64,000 nt of DNA from Leptodontidium sp. MPI-SDFR-AT-0119 (Eukaryota; Ascomycota; Leotiomycetes; Helotiales; Leptodontidiaceae): contig JAHLEZ010000019.1 in assembly GCA_020726505.1 (NCBI GenBank), positions 1,116,001-1,180,000 of the forward strand, written 5' to 3'. The translations under genes and the position numbers were made by a program. The notes under the pieces were generated by a model. It did no database searches and had not been told where the DNA came from. It saw only the letters and a list, made by a program, of their open reading frames with translations. Shown here in pieces: positions 43,764 to 54,774 of this stretch (within the stretch, counting starts at the first letter, position 1; each line of letters starts with the position of its first letter).

Positions 43764-45289
43764 TAGGCGCCGGCCCTTCTGGCCTTGTCCTGTCTCTACT
43801 TCTTGCCAAAGTCCCTGGCATCACAGTCACGCTCCTGGATTCAGCTTCGAAAGTCGATGATCGGCCTAGAGCTGCTCAGTAAGTCTCTTGCATCTTGCCG
43901 GAATCCCAATCCTATGAACATACGGAGACGAGATAGAAAGAGAACAGTAGTGGGCGAGCAGGAAGCAAAAATTAGAAAGAAGCAGGAAAGGGAGATCAAT
44001 ACTAATCATATTCCTATCATAGCTACGCACCCTCCGCAATCCGCGTCCTCTCCTCCGCAGGCGTCCTCGAAGATATTCGAACCCGCGGCCTAATACCAGA
44101 TAACATGACATGGCGCAACATCCGCGGCAAAGCCATAACGAGCATCAAGAACGTTTCCCAACACCCCCACAACCCCGAAGCACTCACCGTCCTCCCCCTC
44201 GGCATGCTCGGAGCACTCCTGCTCGAACACGTTGCGCGCCACAGTAATATTGAGGTGAGATGGGACGCCAATGTCGTCGATGTTGTGAATGGTGAGGAGA
44301 AAGCTTGGGCAATTGTGAAGGGGAAGGATGGGGTAGAGGAGAGGGTCGAAGCTGATTATCTTGTGGGTTGTGATGGGGCGAATAGTCAGGTTAGGAGGTC
44401 GTTGTTTGGGAGTAACTTTCCTGGAAAGACGTGGGATGCGCAGATTGTGGCTACGAATGTATGTTTCCCTCCCCCTTTTCGTTTCCTCGGCTAGTGTGTT
44501 TACTATTGTTAATTGCGAATGGGCTGACGATTTGAAGGTCTATTACCCCTTCGAGAAATTCGGCTACGACGATATCAATTTCATAATCGATCCCGTGGAT
44601 TACTACATGTAAGTCAAAACTTCCCCCAACCCCTTTCCCCAACCCAACCCAACAGCAAGTAACTGACCGTTCTCCCTCCTCACAGGGCCGCTAAAATCAC
44701 CACCGATGGTCTCTGGCGTGTCTCCTACGGCGAAGACACCACCCTCACCCCAGAACAAGTAATCGCCCACCAACCCGCCAAATACGAACGCATGCTCCCC
44801 GGTAACCCAAAACCAGACGCCTACACCCTCCTCAACGTAGGACCCTACCGCATCCACCAGCGCTGCGCACCCTCCTTCCGCATCGGCCGCATCCTCCTCG
44901 CCGCCGACGCCGCACACCTATGCAACCCGTTCGGCGGCCTGGGCCTCACGGGCGGTCTCGTTGACGTCGGTGGTCTGGCCCAATGTCTTGAAGGTATAGC
45001 TCGAAATGTTGCCGGAAGCGAGATCCTCGATCTGTATGATATTGTTAGGAGGGATATGTGGGAGACGGTCATCAATCCTGTCAGTAGCGATAATTTCCTC
45101 AGGGTGAGTGCTACGGATCCGGATAAGGCGCTGACGGATGATGCGTTTTTGATGATGGTTGAGGAGGCAGGGAAGGATGAGGAGAAGAGGAGGGTTTTTG
45201 ATGAAGGGGTTTATGCTATTTGTCATGACTTTACACAGTATTGGAAAGAAAGCGAGGTGGTGGTTGGGCAGGAGGAGGCGAGGTTGTGA
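43764..45289 (+). CDS. FAD-dependent aromatic hydroxylase (PHBH/phenol-hydroxylase family), 5' exon unresolved
   Basis: Supported exons are 43764-43878, 44023-44458, 44538-44608 and 44686-45289, about 408 aa. The first exon begins inside the FAD dinucleotide motif GAGPSGLVLSLLLAKVPGIT, ending its strand in VTLLDSASK. YAPSAIRVLSSAG follows, then the substrate-side motif ADYLVGCDGANSQVRRSLFG (the DG motif), and the second FAD motif GRILLAADAAHLCNPFGGLGLTGG (GD-type). Such enzymes insert one oxygen into phenolic rings using NAD(P)H. The start codon lies in an upstream exon that I could not fix; an ATG at 43648 is a candidate. This would supply ring hydroxylation before cleavage. The specific phenol cannot be told. 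Confidence 0.85.
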
Positions 45290-45649
45290 GGTGGCATGTT
45301 GGAGGGGATTTTCTGTACTGTAATTGCTAGCTATAGATATCAATTCTTGTCAGATTCGAATTCAACTCATGAAGTGATACTTTGGTATTATGATGGCAGG
45401 TCAAAGGCATGCTTGGGATCCAATATGCGAAGTTCGATTCGTCAAGTTTGTTGACTTGCTCGATGACACATTAAAAATTCGGGCTCCTTCTATGCTCAGC
45501 TCAAGATCAATACCGTAGACTTAAAACAGCATTGATGAATATCTGTTATGCGTCTAGATTGCTAATCTTGGGGTAAGAAAGAGGAACTCTCATTTAGATA
45601 CAAGGTTCCAAGCATGTGAACCATCACACCGGAAGTAACTCAAAGTCAC
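45290..45649. other. Intergenic, nothing recognised
   Basis: This interval lies between the monooxygenase 3' end and the P450 remnant. I see no motif. Confidence 0.4.
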
Positions 45650-46600
45650 GTTAGTCCGCCCTTCGAGAAACCAAGACAATTGCTTCCGGGGAAACTCTGG
45701 TAGTGTTCATTAGGTCTGGTGTATAGAAGCCACCATCCTCGAGTTTCACATCGTATCTGTAGAACAAGCTGATTTGAATCAGTTTGATCTCTGCCACAGC
45801 CAAGTACAGTCCCACCAAGTCCTGGACAAACCAAACTTCCCAGATCAAAACTAATGAAGTCATTGCTTCCCTGAACTGCAGGTTTCTGCTGCTCCTGCCA
45901 TTGAAAGCCAGTGAAAGCGCATCCGTCCGAGCCGTATTTTAGTTCTCTGACTGTTCGTGCGTTCGCTTGACGTACGGAGCGCAGATGGAACCTTTGGGCA
46001 CAATATACTTTCCCACTTGAACGTCGTTGGTCGTGTACCGTACGGCAGCAATTGTGTCACCATTTGTCCGCATGACTTCGCGGATGAACGACTCGAGTTT
46101 GGAGAGCTTCCGAAGGGAGTCAATAGAAAAATGAGTACTTCCATCGGCGTTCAAGTCGACGTTGTCCCTCATCTCTTGTTGTATCTCAGCCAAATACTCA
46201 TCCTGACGCTTGGCAAGGTTCATAATACACCATACGGCGATGACGGCCGTCTGGTGGATGCTGGCAAAACATGATACCGAGAGAGAGGACTGAACAGCAA
46301 ACGGAGTTTGAGAAAGTCAATTTATTTATCTCTTTATCTCAATGTCTGGCAACCAGTAAATCCAGCAAGGGCGAGTTCTCGTTCCTCTCAACATCCACTC
46401 AATGGTCCAAGTGCAAGTCGTTGTTCTTCCACATTTGAGGCACGACACCAAAAAAGAACTTGGGTACCACTGTCCCGGAAATAGCCTTAATGGCCGTTGT
46501 AAATGACCAAAGACCAGGAAAATACCGCCATCGCTACGGTAGAGAATTATAACAATCTTAGCGCCAAAGCCCGAACTATAGTAGCCACTCAAGTCTTCTC
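45650..46600 (-). pseudogene. Cytochrome P450 remnant
   Basis: Scattered P450 pieces are readable on the minus strand. Around 46350-46500 there is sequence resembling a mid-domain QMWKNNDLHLDH. Near 45940-46220 one frame gives KLSKLESFIREVMRTNGDTI, the K-helix with its Glu-Arg pair, and VGKYIVPKGS. Near 45650-45900 come GFQWQEQQKPAVQGSNDFIS and FDLGSLVCPG, then VKLEDGGFYTPDLMNTTRVS. The heme loop has Cys but lacks the usual Arg two residues before it. Pieces lie in different frames, and the N-terminal membrane anchor and I-helix AGxDTT motif are not found. The gene is decayed and distinct from the intact P450 at 53 kb. Confidence 0.7.
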
Positions 46601-46751
46601 AGGTCTGAGTGTTCTCAACTTTACGCCTCGGGCTAGTTGTTTGTAAGCTCCAAAATGCTCCCATTCATGAGTTTGTCGACGGAGGAGAGATGACTAACGT
46701 CTGTTATATGGGCAAGAAACTTCCCATGGTAGCCAGAGGCGGTCTACTCAC

Positions 46752-46911
46752 CCTTTGTGGCTGAGAGACGTTCTGGATGGAGGTCGTGTATAGATACATT
46801 GGCACCTGGAGCTAGGAAGGCTGTTGCAATAGCTCTGCCGAGACCACCACCTTTTCAAGTGATAGGGACGACGAGGCTGGAGCGGTCTAAAGAACTGGTG
46901 GAAGAAGGCAT
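46752..46911 (-). pseudogene. SDR N-terminal fragment with premature stop
   Basis: The minus strand reads MPSSTSSLDRSSLVVPIT, then a TGA, then KGGGLGRAIATAFLAPGANV and SIHDLHPERLSATKG up to a GTGAGT donor. This is the cofactor-binding start of a short-chain dehydrogenase with a stop inside the TGxxxGxG motif. No continuing exon is found before the P450 remnant. Confidence 0.6.
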
Positions 46912-47435
46912 ACATGATGCTGAACTGGAAATAGAATCGAATGGATCGACGCGGGGCTTCAAAGTTGATACATTCATACACCTGAAAAGAGCAAATAAAG
47001 CCAAGATGATAATGAAGGCTCATGAATCAACGGCGAACATTTGAAGCACCACCGCCTACTTTGGCTTCTTTTGGACTTTGGTTCAATATTAATGTCCTGA
47101 TGCTTAGAAGTACGTGAAATGATGTTTATTTGTGTCTGGATTATTGGTTATTACATCCAAATGCCGAGAAGTGTGAAAGTGATGCTGGAGTATGGACTTT
47201 CTTAAGCGAGTTTCAAGCGAACCAGCGTCGTGCTGCCTTCAAAGCAGCTTGACCGCAATTTCATACTATTTACTTGAAGCAGAGAACAATTAGGTCAAGT
47301 CAAAGCCATGAGTAGGCAAGCTTCAGAATGTAATATAAAGGGAAATATTAAATGGACGCATATCAATTCTTTGGGACCCAAGAAGATCACAAATCAATCA
47401 GACGCGGCTCTGCCCACATCCAACCTACAGACAGA
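46912..47435. other. Intergenic, nothing recognised
   Basis: This interval lies between the SDR fragment and the 3' end of the MFS gene. No further coding signal was seen. Confidence 0.4.
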
Positions 47436-49524
47436 TCAATGCGTCAAAACCGTCCCAGCTGTCTTCTTATGCATCCTCCCAACAAAAGACCTCGCAGTAA
47501 CAGTCCTAATTTTCTTCCCGGCAAACACAAAAATAAACAACGCGAGATTATTCGCTAACAACACTGCAACAAAAATACCACCAATTACCACAGCATACCC
47601 CCTCTCCAGAATCCACTCCAGCAAATACAATCCCATACCAAAAGAGATAGCCTGCTTCCCCAGATTCATCGCAATGAGCATCTCGCTCGTATTAGCCGTG
47701 TAGCTGTCAACGGCGTAGGCGAGTGTGAATGAGAAGAAGAAATAGGCACTCCAGTTCACCATTGCGACGCCAGCAAAGTAGCCCATCCAGTGCAGGTTGC
47801 GCTCGGCTGTTAATCCGTAGAGGAGAAGGCCAGCTGGTGCGATGAATACTGCGGGCCAGAGAACACCCAGACGCATCTCGGCTTCGCGGATGCCTCCATT
47901 CCTGCGGGTAAGGTAGGCGGCGAGCCGGTCGGATGTGAATGTGAATGGGAGAGCGAGGAAGAAGCCTACTGCGTTACCGACGGCAATGAGACCGGAATTT
48001 GTCTAGACTTGCATGTTAGAGAGTTACATTGTTTGGATCTGGTTGACGACCTACTGCAGCCCAATTATATGGTGGCGCCACGATCTTGATGGGGAACGTG
48101 AAGTTAAATGCCAGTGCACCGAGACCGATATATATACCTAACGTCACATGAGCCACCTGCCATCGAATATGGAGGAGTAAAGAGACATACCATAGGTCGT
48201 AATAACCCAAAACACAGCAGGTACGAAGAACAACGTGAATGGTCTTATCATAGTCATGAAGAACTCAGCCTCATGATCAATCCCACTCCACGGCTTCAAC
48301 GTAGCCAGAAACGATTTCCGAGGTGGCACCAAAGATGTATTTGTCTCGGTATGATGGATGATCTTTCCTTCCTTCGAATAGTTCTCGTTGCTTTCGTCGA
48401 GGCTTGGAACGAGAGAGGTGGGTAGGACACGCTTGTACATCGTTTCTTCGACGAAGATGAATGCCAGGATAAACAGGGCGCCTGCGAATGCGATTTCGAC
48501 GTAGAAGAATAGTCGCCATGAGTAGCCACCCGCGAGCATGTATCCGGCATAGAGTGGTCCCGTTGCTCCGAGGCAGAGGCAAACTATCACCTCGTCAGAT
48601 GTTGTACCGAAGAGTGGCCTGGTAATTTTGACTTACCAGTATAATAGCCAATTCTCTTACCACGCTCGTGCAAGAAGAAGATATCGTTCACGAGTTGCAC
48701 AGGGAGCGCTTCGCAGACTCCAGATCCGAAAGCGTGCAAGACTCGGCAGACCATCAAACCAGTAAAAGTGGTAGACTGAGAGGCACCAATCAACCCAGCA
48801 ATGAACTACGGTACACTCATTAGCCCTGATGAAAAGTCAAGGAATTTCACCTAGAACCTACACAGATGAGAGAAAAGAGCATCACAGGCCTTCTCCCGAA
48901 TTTCAAATAAGCCGGAACGAGAATTAGGGAGCCTGAATATCATTAGAATGGAGAACACCGTTCATTGGTAGAGTATGCTCACCAAACCCAAAAGCAAGAT
49001 TGGGATACGAGATCAATCCAGATGCAACGCCAGGGGTGATTTTGAATTCTTCGGAGTAGATGCCAATGTATACGGATGGGCCAAGGAGTGCCGAATTCCC
49101 CAAGAACGAGTACAGCGAGCAGATGACTAGAATCATCGTCTTCTTGTATGTAGGCCACTGTCCAGTCAATCAGTCTACATGCCCAATTATATTGCTTGAC
49201 TTTTATTGGGGGAGGGGGGGCTATACTTGAAGGGGGTCGTTTGGATCTTCAGCTGGTACTGGAAAGAGTGCTTGTCCATATCCCGTGTCATCGCCCTCTT
49301 TACACCAGGTCAGTTTTCATCATGATTGGGACCGTTGAAGATGTGATTGGACATACCGGCGGCATTCAAATTCACGGTTCCAGGAATGTCTTCTTCATGG
49401 GCATGGCTGTCAGCTCATCATTAGCTTGTAACCTCCCTACAATTCGTCTACCACAGAAACGGAAATGATAAACAAACCTGTGAGCCAGATGCCTGAGTTG
49501 TGGAGCCTCAACCTTGGGCTCCAT
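47436..49524 (-). CDS. Major facilitator superfamily transporter (DHA1-like)
   Basis: The start MEPKVEAPQLRHLAHR (49524) is followed by small exons at 49406-49357 and 49297-49227, then the membrane part from 49157. Visible segments include WPTYKKTMILVICSLYSFLG (TM1), the motif-A-like LKFGRRPVMLFSLIC, FTGLMVCRVLHAFGSGVCEA, a glycine-rich CLGATGPLYAGYML, a long central cytoplasmic loop, and the C-terminal half ending in GYAVVIGGIFVAVLLANNLA. About twelve helices fit. The N-terminal EDIPGTVNL-x-DPNDPLQWP layout is typical of fungal DHA1 drug/metabolite exporters. It lies next to the catabolic island and may move its substrate or a toxic intermediate. No lesion was noted. Confidence 0.83.
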
Positions 49525-50557
49525 GTCTTCTCGGTGGTCAACCTTTGACGCGGACAGTAACGGCAGTTGGTAGATCTTGGCAGCAAGATATTCGTTAGAT
49601 TAGAAAAGACTGGTAGAAGTCGATTGAGAGGTGAGGAGATGAGGTCCTGTGCTTCCTATTTCTACGAAGACAAACCTTATCTTTCGCTTGCACCGCTGCT
49701 GCAGAAGTCAAGAGGAGTGGGGCCCTGGTCTCCCAGCCTTTTCCCAGCTCGCCTCCCTGAAATGTAACTTGGCTTCACTGACGTTTTGACCACTGGCAGC
49801 ATTACTGCAGGCCCTTGCACACCCTAGCGTATATTCATCTAGCATCCATCAATGTCTTCCAGTCTAGCATTTGACAACCAGACTGACTGCAGATCCAATT
49901 CCCCATCGAGGAACTTTGCGGGGTCACCTCTCCTCCCCGAGATTTGGGAACACAAACCCCACAGTCTAACCAGATGATGCGGATCGAGGTTTTGAAAAAA
50001 TGGCATCGTGACCCGGTTGTGAGCCTGGCGTTGAGACTTTCAAGTGGGAGAACCTGAAGGCAATCTGCAAAGACAAGCGTCCCACATGAAAGCCACGATT
50101 GATCGAGGTCCCAGAACCTCGTTCGTGGGTCGATCGATTGTTGTTAATCTCGCCTTGAAGTGGAGCTTAGGTCTTGGGCGTCCGCTCTATTGTCTGTGCT
50201 TCTTGTCTGTGCGAATCAACCTTGATGAGTTGTCGTGCCCAATTGGCTTGTCCGGATAGTGCACACTCGAGAGACAAAGTCATGGGTACCTCTGATTTCA
50301 CCACGACTGGCTGCGGGAGTGGAAAGAGGATGTACATTCTACCTTTGTTTGGTTTCAAGAAGGGAGGTAAGATATCTGCGACAAAGTATCTAACCAAGCG
50401 CAGATCACAGAGCTTCATTGGACTATTTTGCCTTTCTCTTTGCATGTCAAAAGTCTATCGAGTTAAGCTCAAACCCAATTCTTAATCTCAAATAGATGTA
50501 AAGCCAATCTGAAATTCATGAGTCAATATCCTCAAGATGATCTACGGACGCCTAGAT
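49525..50557. promoter_or_regulatory. Intergenic, promoter of the MFS gene
   Basis: An inverted TGTGGGG lies at 49957-49963, about 430 bases upstream of the MFS start. Otherwise nothing is recognised. The right side is the 3' flank of the sugar-porter gene. Confidence 0.45.
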
Positions 50558-52352
50558 CTAAACACTTCCATCTCTGCCACCATTTCTATCCTCGACTTGC
50601 TCACTCACTTCCCCCTCCTTTCCAATCCTCACTCCAGTACGCTCTGCCATATCAAACGCAGCCTCATCTCTAATGGTGCATTGAAACTGTGTGAACTTCC
50701 AAGTCGGTGTTTTAGCTTGGAAAATCTCGTCGAGTTCTTCTAAAGAACGACCCTTCATCTCAGGCATGAAGAAGAAGAAAAATACGACACAGATGGCATT
50801 GGAAGCTGCCCAGATGTAACCGTATTTTGGTCCCTGGAGTCTTTAGTCGGGTTCGTTGCATGGAAGATTCAAGATTGACACAAAAATGAAGACATACCCA
50901 GTTCAAATCCTCAGGATTGATAAAATACGGACTGCAGAAGCCTACTAGCCAAGCTAGTATATATCCCAAACTCGTCGCCGTGCCCACGGTCCAAGCCCTC
51001 AATCTTGAACTCACCAGCTCCGTCGCAACGGGATAACTAGCTGCACCAACACAGCCATTGTAGAAAAAGTAAAAGATAGCCGTGAAAGCTACCAGAATTT
51101 TTCCTGTAGTCGTCGAACCCGAGTTGACTGTATATGCCACTGCTGAAGCAAGCTGACATAACCCACACGCCGTAGCACCGATCATGAGAATGGAGCGGCG
51201 ACCGAACACATGCCTGATGCACACCATTCCCACATTGACGCCGATAAATCCAATGACGGTATTCATGACAGAAAATTCAAACGATTTCGTAATTCCAGCC
51301 AAAGCGAGAAAGTAAGTCTGATATCCAATGAGAAACCAGATCCCGCTTGCAGTCTGACATCCAATCATCCCGTAGCAAAGAAGTGTTCGTCGAAGATCAG
51401 AACCACGGAACATGTCGAGGAAACCGATGCTCTTTTCCAGTTTCTTCTCTTCCTCGACTCCACGTACCATTTCAGCCCACTCAAGCTCAATATATTGGCT
51501 CTCAACCGACGTTCCGCGAAGCTTGTTCAAGGATGCGCGGGCTTGCGAATCACGTCCTTTGTGCAGCAGCCATCGTGGCGACTCAGGGACGAAGAAGAGA
51601 CCTATGGCGAGGATAGTGGGTACGATGTAAAGACATCCGAGAGGAATTTGGTAGGATGCTTTAGACATATGCACGCGTGTGAAATTGTCGACCGTCGCAC
51701 CGAGGATGGAACCGATGTTTACCCCTTTTCTCGCATCAGCTTCGCTCGGCTACAGGAAAACAGCCGTGACAAAGTCAATATATGACTTACAGTAAGCGAA
51801 CAGCGCGACCATCACACCTCTCAGATGTGCAGGCGCCGCTTCAGCTGTATACACGTTTGAGAATGTGACGAAGAATCCGTTCGCAAGACCGAGGAGGAAA
51901 CGTCCCAGATACAGAACACCCTTGTTGGTCGTGGCTATTTGGATCGCAACTGCAGCAGCGTTGAGGATGCATGCCAGCCACAAGGCTTGTCTCCGGCCGA
52001 GGTAGGCACTGAATGAGCCGGCGATGAGGGACGATAGGAAGGAACCGAGGGTTAAAAGGGAAGTTATCAGGCGTTGGAATGTGCTCTGATTGATTGTTAG
52101 TTTTGGTTCTCAGTGGACAAGAGGGTTTGCATGCAATTTTGGTCAATTACTTACATCGATCCCGTATCCCAGTGGACTTGTTGGGTCTTCGTAACCGAAA
52201 ACTTTCAGGAAGCCAGGCATGGCTTGAAGAGCTCCCACGGCTGCAGAATCAAATCCATATTGCATGTTAGCTGTTGAAACGAGGCAGCAGAGAAGTAGGC
52301 ATTTTCGATTCGCCCATAGAGATGTCTCTGGTATTGTGACGTGCGAAGACAT
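50558..52352 (-). CDS. MFS sugar-porter-family transporter
   Basis: Four exons (about 52352-52155, 52085-51791, 51724-50898, 50833-50558) encode a protein of about 530 aa. It has GFDSAAVGALQAMPGF in TM1 and GRRQALWLACILNAAA (motif A). GRFLLGLANGFFVTFSNVYT is followed by the PESPRWLLHKGR motif after TM6, SSRLRAWTVGTATSLGYILA, and a C-terminal PEMKGRSLEELDEIF. These are sugar porter (TC 2.A.1.1) signatures. In fungi the family includes glucose, maltose, lactose and quinate carriers, so aromatic-acid uptake is possible here but unproven. It is divergent from the intact P450 and shares its promoter. Confidence 0.88.
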
Positions 52353-52907
52353 GTTGACTGGCTGTTGAGGTTAAATTACGCTCAGCTGTTGAGGGGATAC
52401 TGAGACCTGATATGGCGGCGGCCTTGTAGCTTTTCAGAAAGATCAACAACTGCCTCGCCAGCGAGTCAGTATTCCAGGACCAGGAAGCTGCCCTGCGCAG
52501 TCCCACTCGTATCACAGAGCGCATCGATTAAGTCTGGCGATGTTATTGGACACTTCCTCGTCGGTTATATTGAAAGCTGGGGTAAAAGTTGCGGGGGTTG
52601 CGGGAGCGGGGTAGCTTCACACTCGCTGATACTGTACCATGAAGAATTTCCTCTTGTGAAGCTCTGTGGGGTTTCTGTAGAGCTTGACTGATGAACAGGC
52701 TAAAGCCCCACATGCATACATGCAGCTACACATGTGTGATTGCAACTATCCAAAGTGGGATACGTGTAACCATGTGACTGACGGTGCGATGCTTCCGATC
52801 ACCGGGAATAGCGCTGCTATATTTGTTTGATGTGAGCAAGACGAACCAACGCCGCCTGACTTGAAGATTGAAGCTTTTGAAATTGTTCTGCGCTAAAATT
52901 GTTGACA
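52353..52907. promoter_or_regulatory. Divergent promoter of sugar porter and P450
   Basis: Two TGTGGGG motifs in opposite orientation, 52665-52671 and 52706-52712, lie near the middle of this 555-base interval. They are about 35 bases apart. Confidence 0.55.
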
Positions 52908-54774
52908 ATGATTTGGGATTCTTTCTCTTCGGGCGCCACTTGGATTCAGATCCAGGCTGTGGTAGCCACTTATGGAGCGACGAATGTGACATTGGCTGTG
53001 CTGGGCGTTGGGCTTGTAATCTTGGTCGTGGACTACGCACATATGATATACCTCCACTTCAGAATGGTATGACCTCGAAATCAGAAGAAGGTATCGAAGT
53101 TAACCCCTCAACAGCCACCAGGGCCATTTCCTCTCCCGATAATTGGAAACACTCACCTCCTCCCAGACACCAAACCCTGGATCTATTTTGAAGAAGTAGC
53201 TAAACGCTACAATACGAATATAATCACTTTCTGGATTGGTCGCAATCCCACGATCTGGATCTGTGACGCCTGGGCGGCTTCGGAACTCCTCGATAAACGA
53301 GCTGGAATTTACGCTTCCCGGCCACGAATGGTGGTTTTTGGCGAACTGGGCCCGGGACAAACTAATCTCGTGTCGATGTATTACGGTCCTCGATGGCGAG
53401 TCCACCGCAAACTTACGCACATGGGTGTTGGTCTCCAGCAAGTGCGTAATTACCGTGGCTTCCAGAATGACGAGAGTATGCTCGTCGCCTACAATATCTT
53501 GCAAACCCCGGAAGATTATGAAAAGCATTTTGAACGTTATGCTGCGAGTGTCGTCTCGATTATTGGCTTCGGGCGGAGGATCGCAAGTACCAAAGATCCC
53601 ATTATCAGTGAGGTTCTAGCCGTGATGCAGCGAGCTGCTGAGTTGAATGTTCCCGGCAAGACTTTCCCCATGCTTATGGAGACGTTTCCTTGTGAGTTCT
53701 GAACAAACCACTAATGTGGCGAAATTGAAATTGACAGGTTCGAATAGTTCTGGCTAAGTTTCCAACCTCCATTGCACCTTGGAAACATGGTCTTGGACGC
53801 AAGAATGCGAGAGGTGGAAGTTTCTACTACTCGCTAGCGGAAGAAGCGAACAACAACCCAGAGCAGCCTCAATGTTATGTTAAGAAGCTGTTTGAAGAGG
53901 CGCCGCAGTATAATCTGAGGCCAGAGGAAATCGCAGCTTTGACGGGGAACTTATTTGGTGCTGGAAGTGACACCTCCAGTTCGACGCTGGTAACATTCGT
54001 CCTAGCTTGTTGTGCTTTTCCAGAAGTTCTTCCCAAAGCATGGGAAGAACTCGATAGAGTCATTGGTTCTGGGAGGAGCCCGTCCATGGATGATGAGCCA
54101 AATTTACCCTACATCAAGGCGTTTGTCAAGGAGGTCTTCCGATGGAGATCGGTTGCTATCATTGGTGGACAACCACATGCACCTATTCAAGACGATGAAT
54201 ATAAAGTGAGTAATTCGAGCTTCTAAGTCAACAGAAATTGACACCTACTAGGGCTGGCTCATCCCGAAGGGAACATGGGTCCAAGGCAACGTCTGGGCCA
54301 TCCATCACAACGAGCGAGACTTCCCCGATCCAGATCGATTCAATCCATCTCGGTATCTTAAAGAAAACGCATATTCTAGACCGTTTCCTAATGAAAGGGG
54401 CTACATGACATTCGGATGGGGTAGACGTGTCTGCAGTGGCCAGGGGCTGGCTGAGCAAGGCACTTTCATGACAATCGCCCGTCTCCTGTGGGCATTCAAT
54501 ATCAGGAAAGCGAGGGATGGCAGTGGGAAGGAAATACCTGTAGATATATTCGACTACACGTAAGTACCAATGTCTCTGTATGAAGATGTAGGGTTGACAT
54601 GTGAACAGAAACGGGTTGAACATGAGGCCGAATCCTTTCAAATGTCAAATTCTACCAAGATCTCCCGAGATTCGCAAAACCATTATCAGAGAAGGCGAAG
54701 AGGCGTTGCAGAGATTGTCTACATATGATGGCGAGACAAAATACAGGTTAAGTGATTGGTATCAGAAGAAATGA
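52908..54774 (+). CDS. Cytochrome P450 monooxygenase
   Basis: Five exons (52908-53066, 53115-53692, 53749-54205, 54252-54559, 54609-54774) give 555 aa in frame. An N-terminal anchor (VTLAVLGVGLVILVVDY) is followed by the proline hinge PPGPFPLPIIGN. The I-helix oxygen motif is LFGAGSDTSSSTLV, the K-helix is IKAFVKEVFRWRSV with Glu and Arg, and the heme loop is MTFGWGRRVCSGQGLAEQGT with the Cys ligand. Heme, oxygen and anchor elements are all intact, so this should be active at the ER. The family oxidises a wide range of substrates, and the CYP family cannot be told by eye. The shared promoter with a sugar porter suggests uptake and oxidation of one compound. Confidence 0.92.

Noticed and set aside
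46757..47044. 95-codon plus-strand ORF
   Set aside because: It is the shadow of the minus-strand SDR fragment, which has a recognisable cofactor motif.
16381..54774. Secondary-metabolite biosynthetic cluster
   Set aside because: P450s, FAD oxygenase, SDR, MFS and a regulator suggest one. However, there is no polyketide synthase, NRPS, terpene cyclase or DMAT synthase, and the core enzymes are catabolic.
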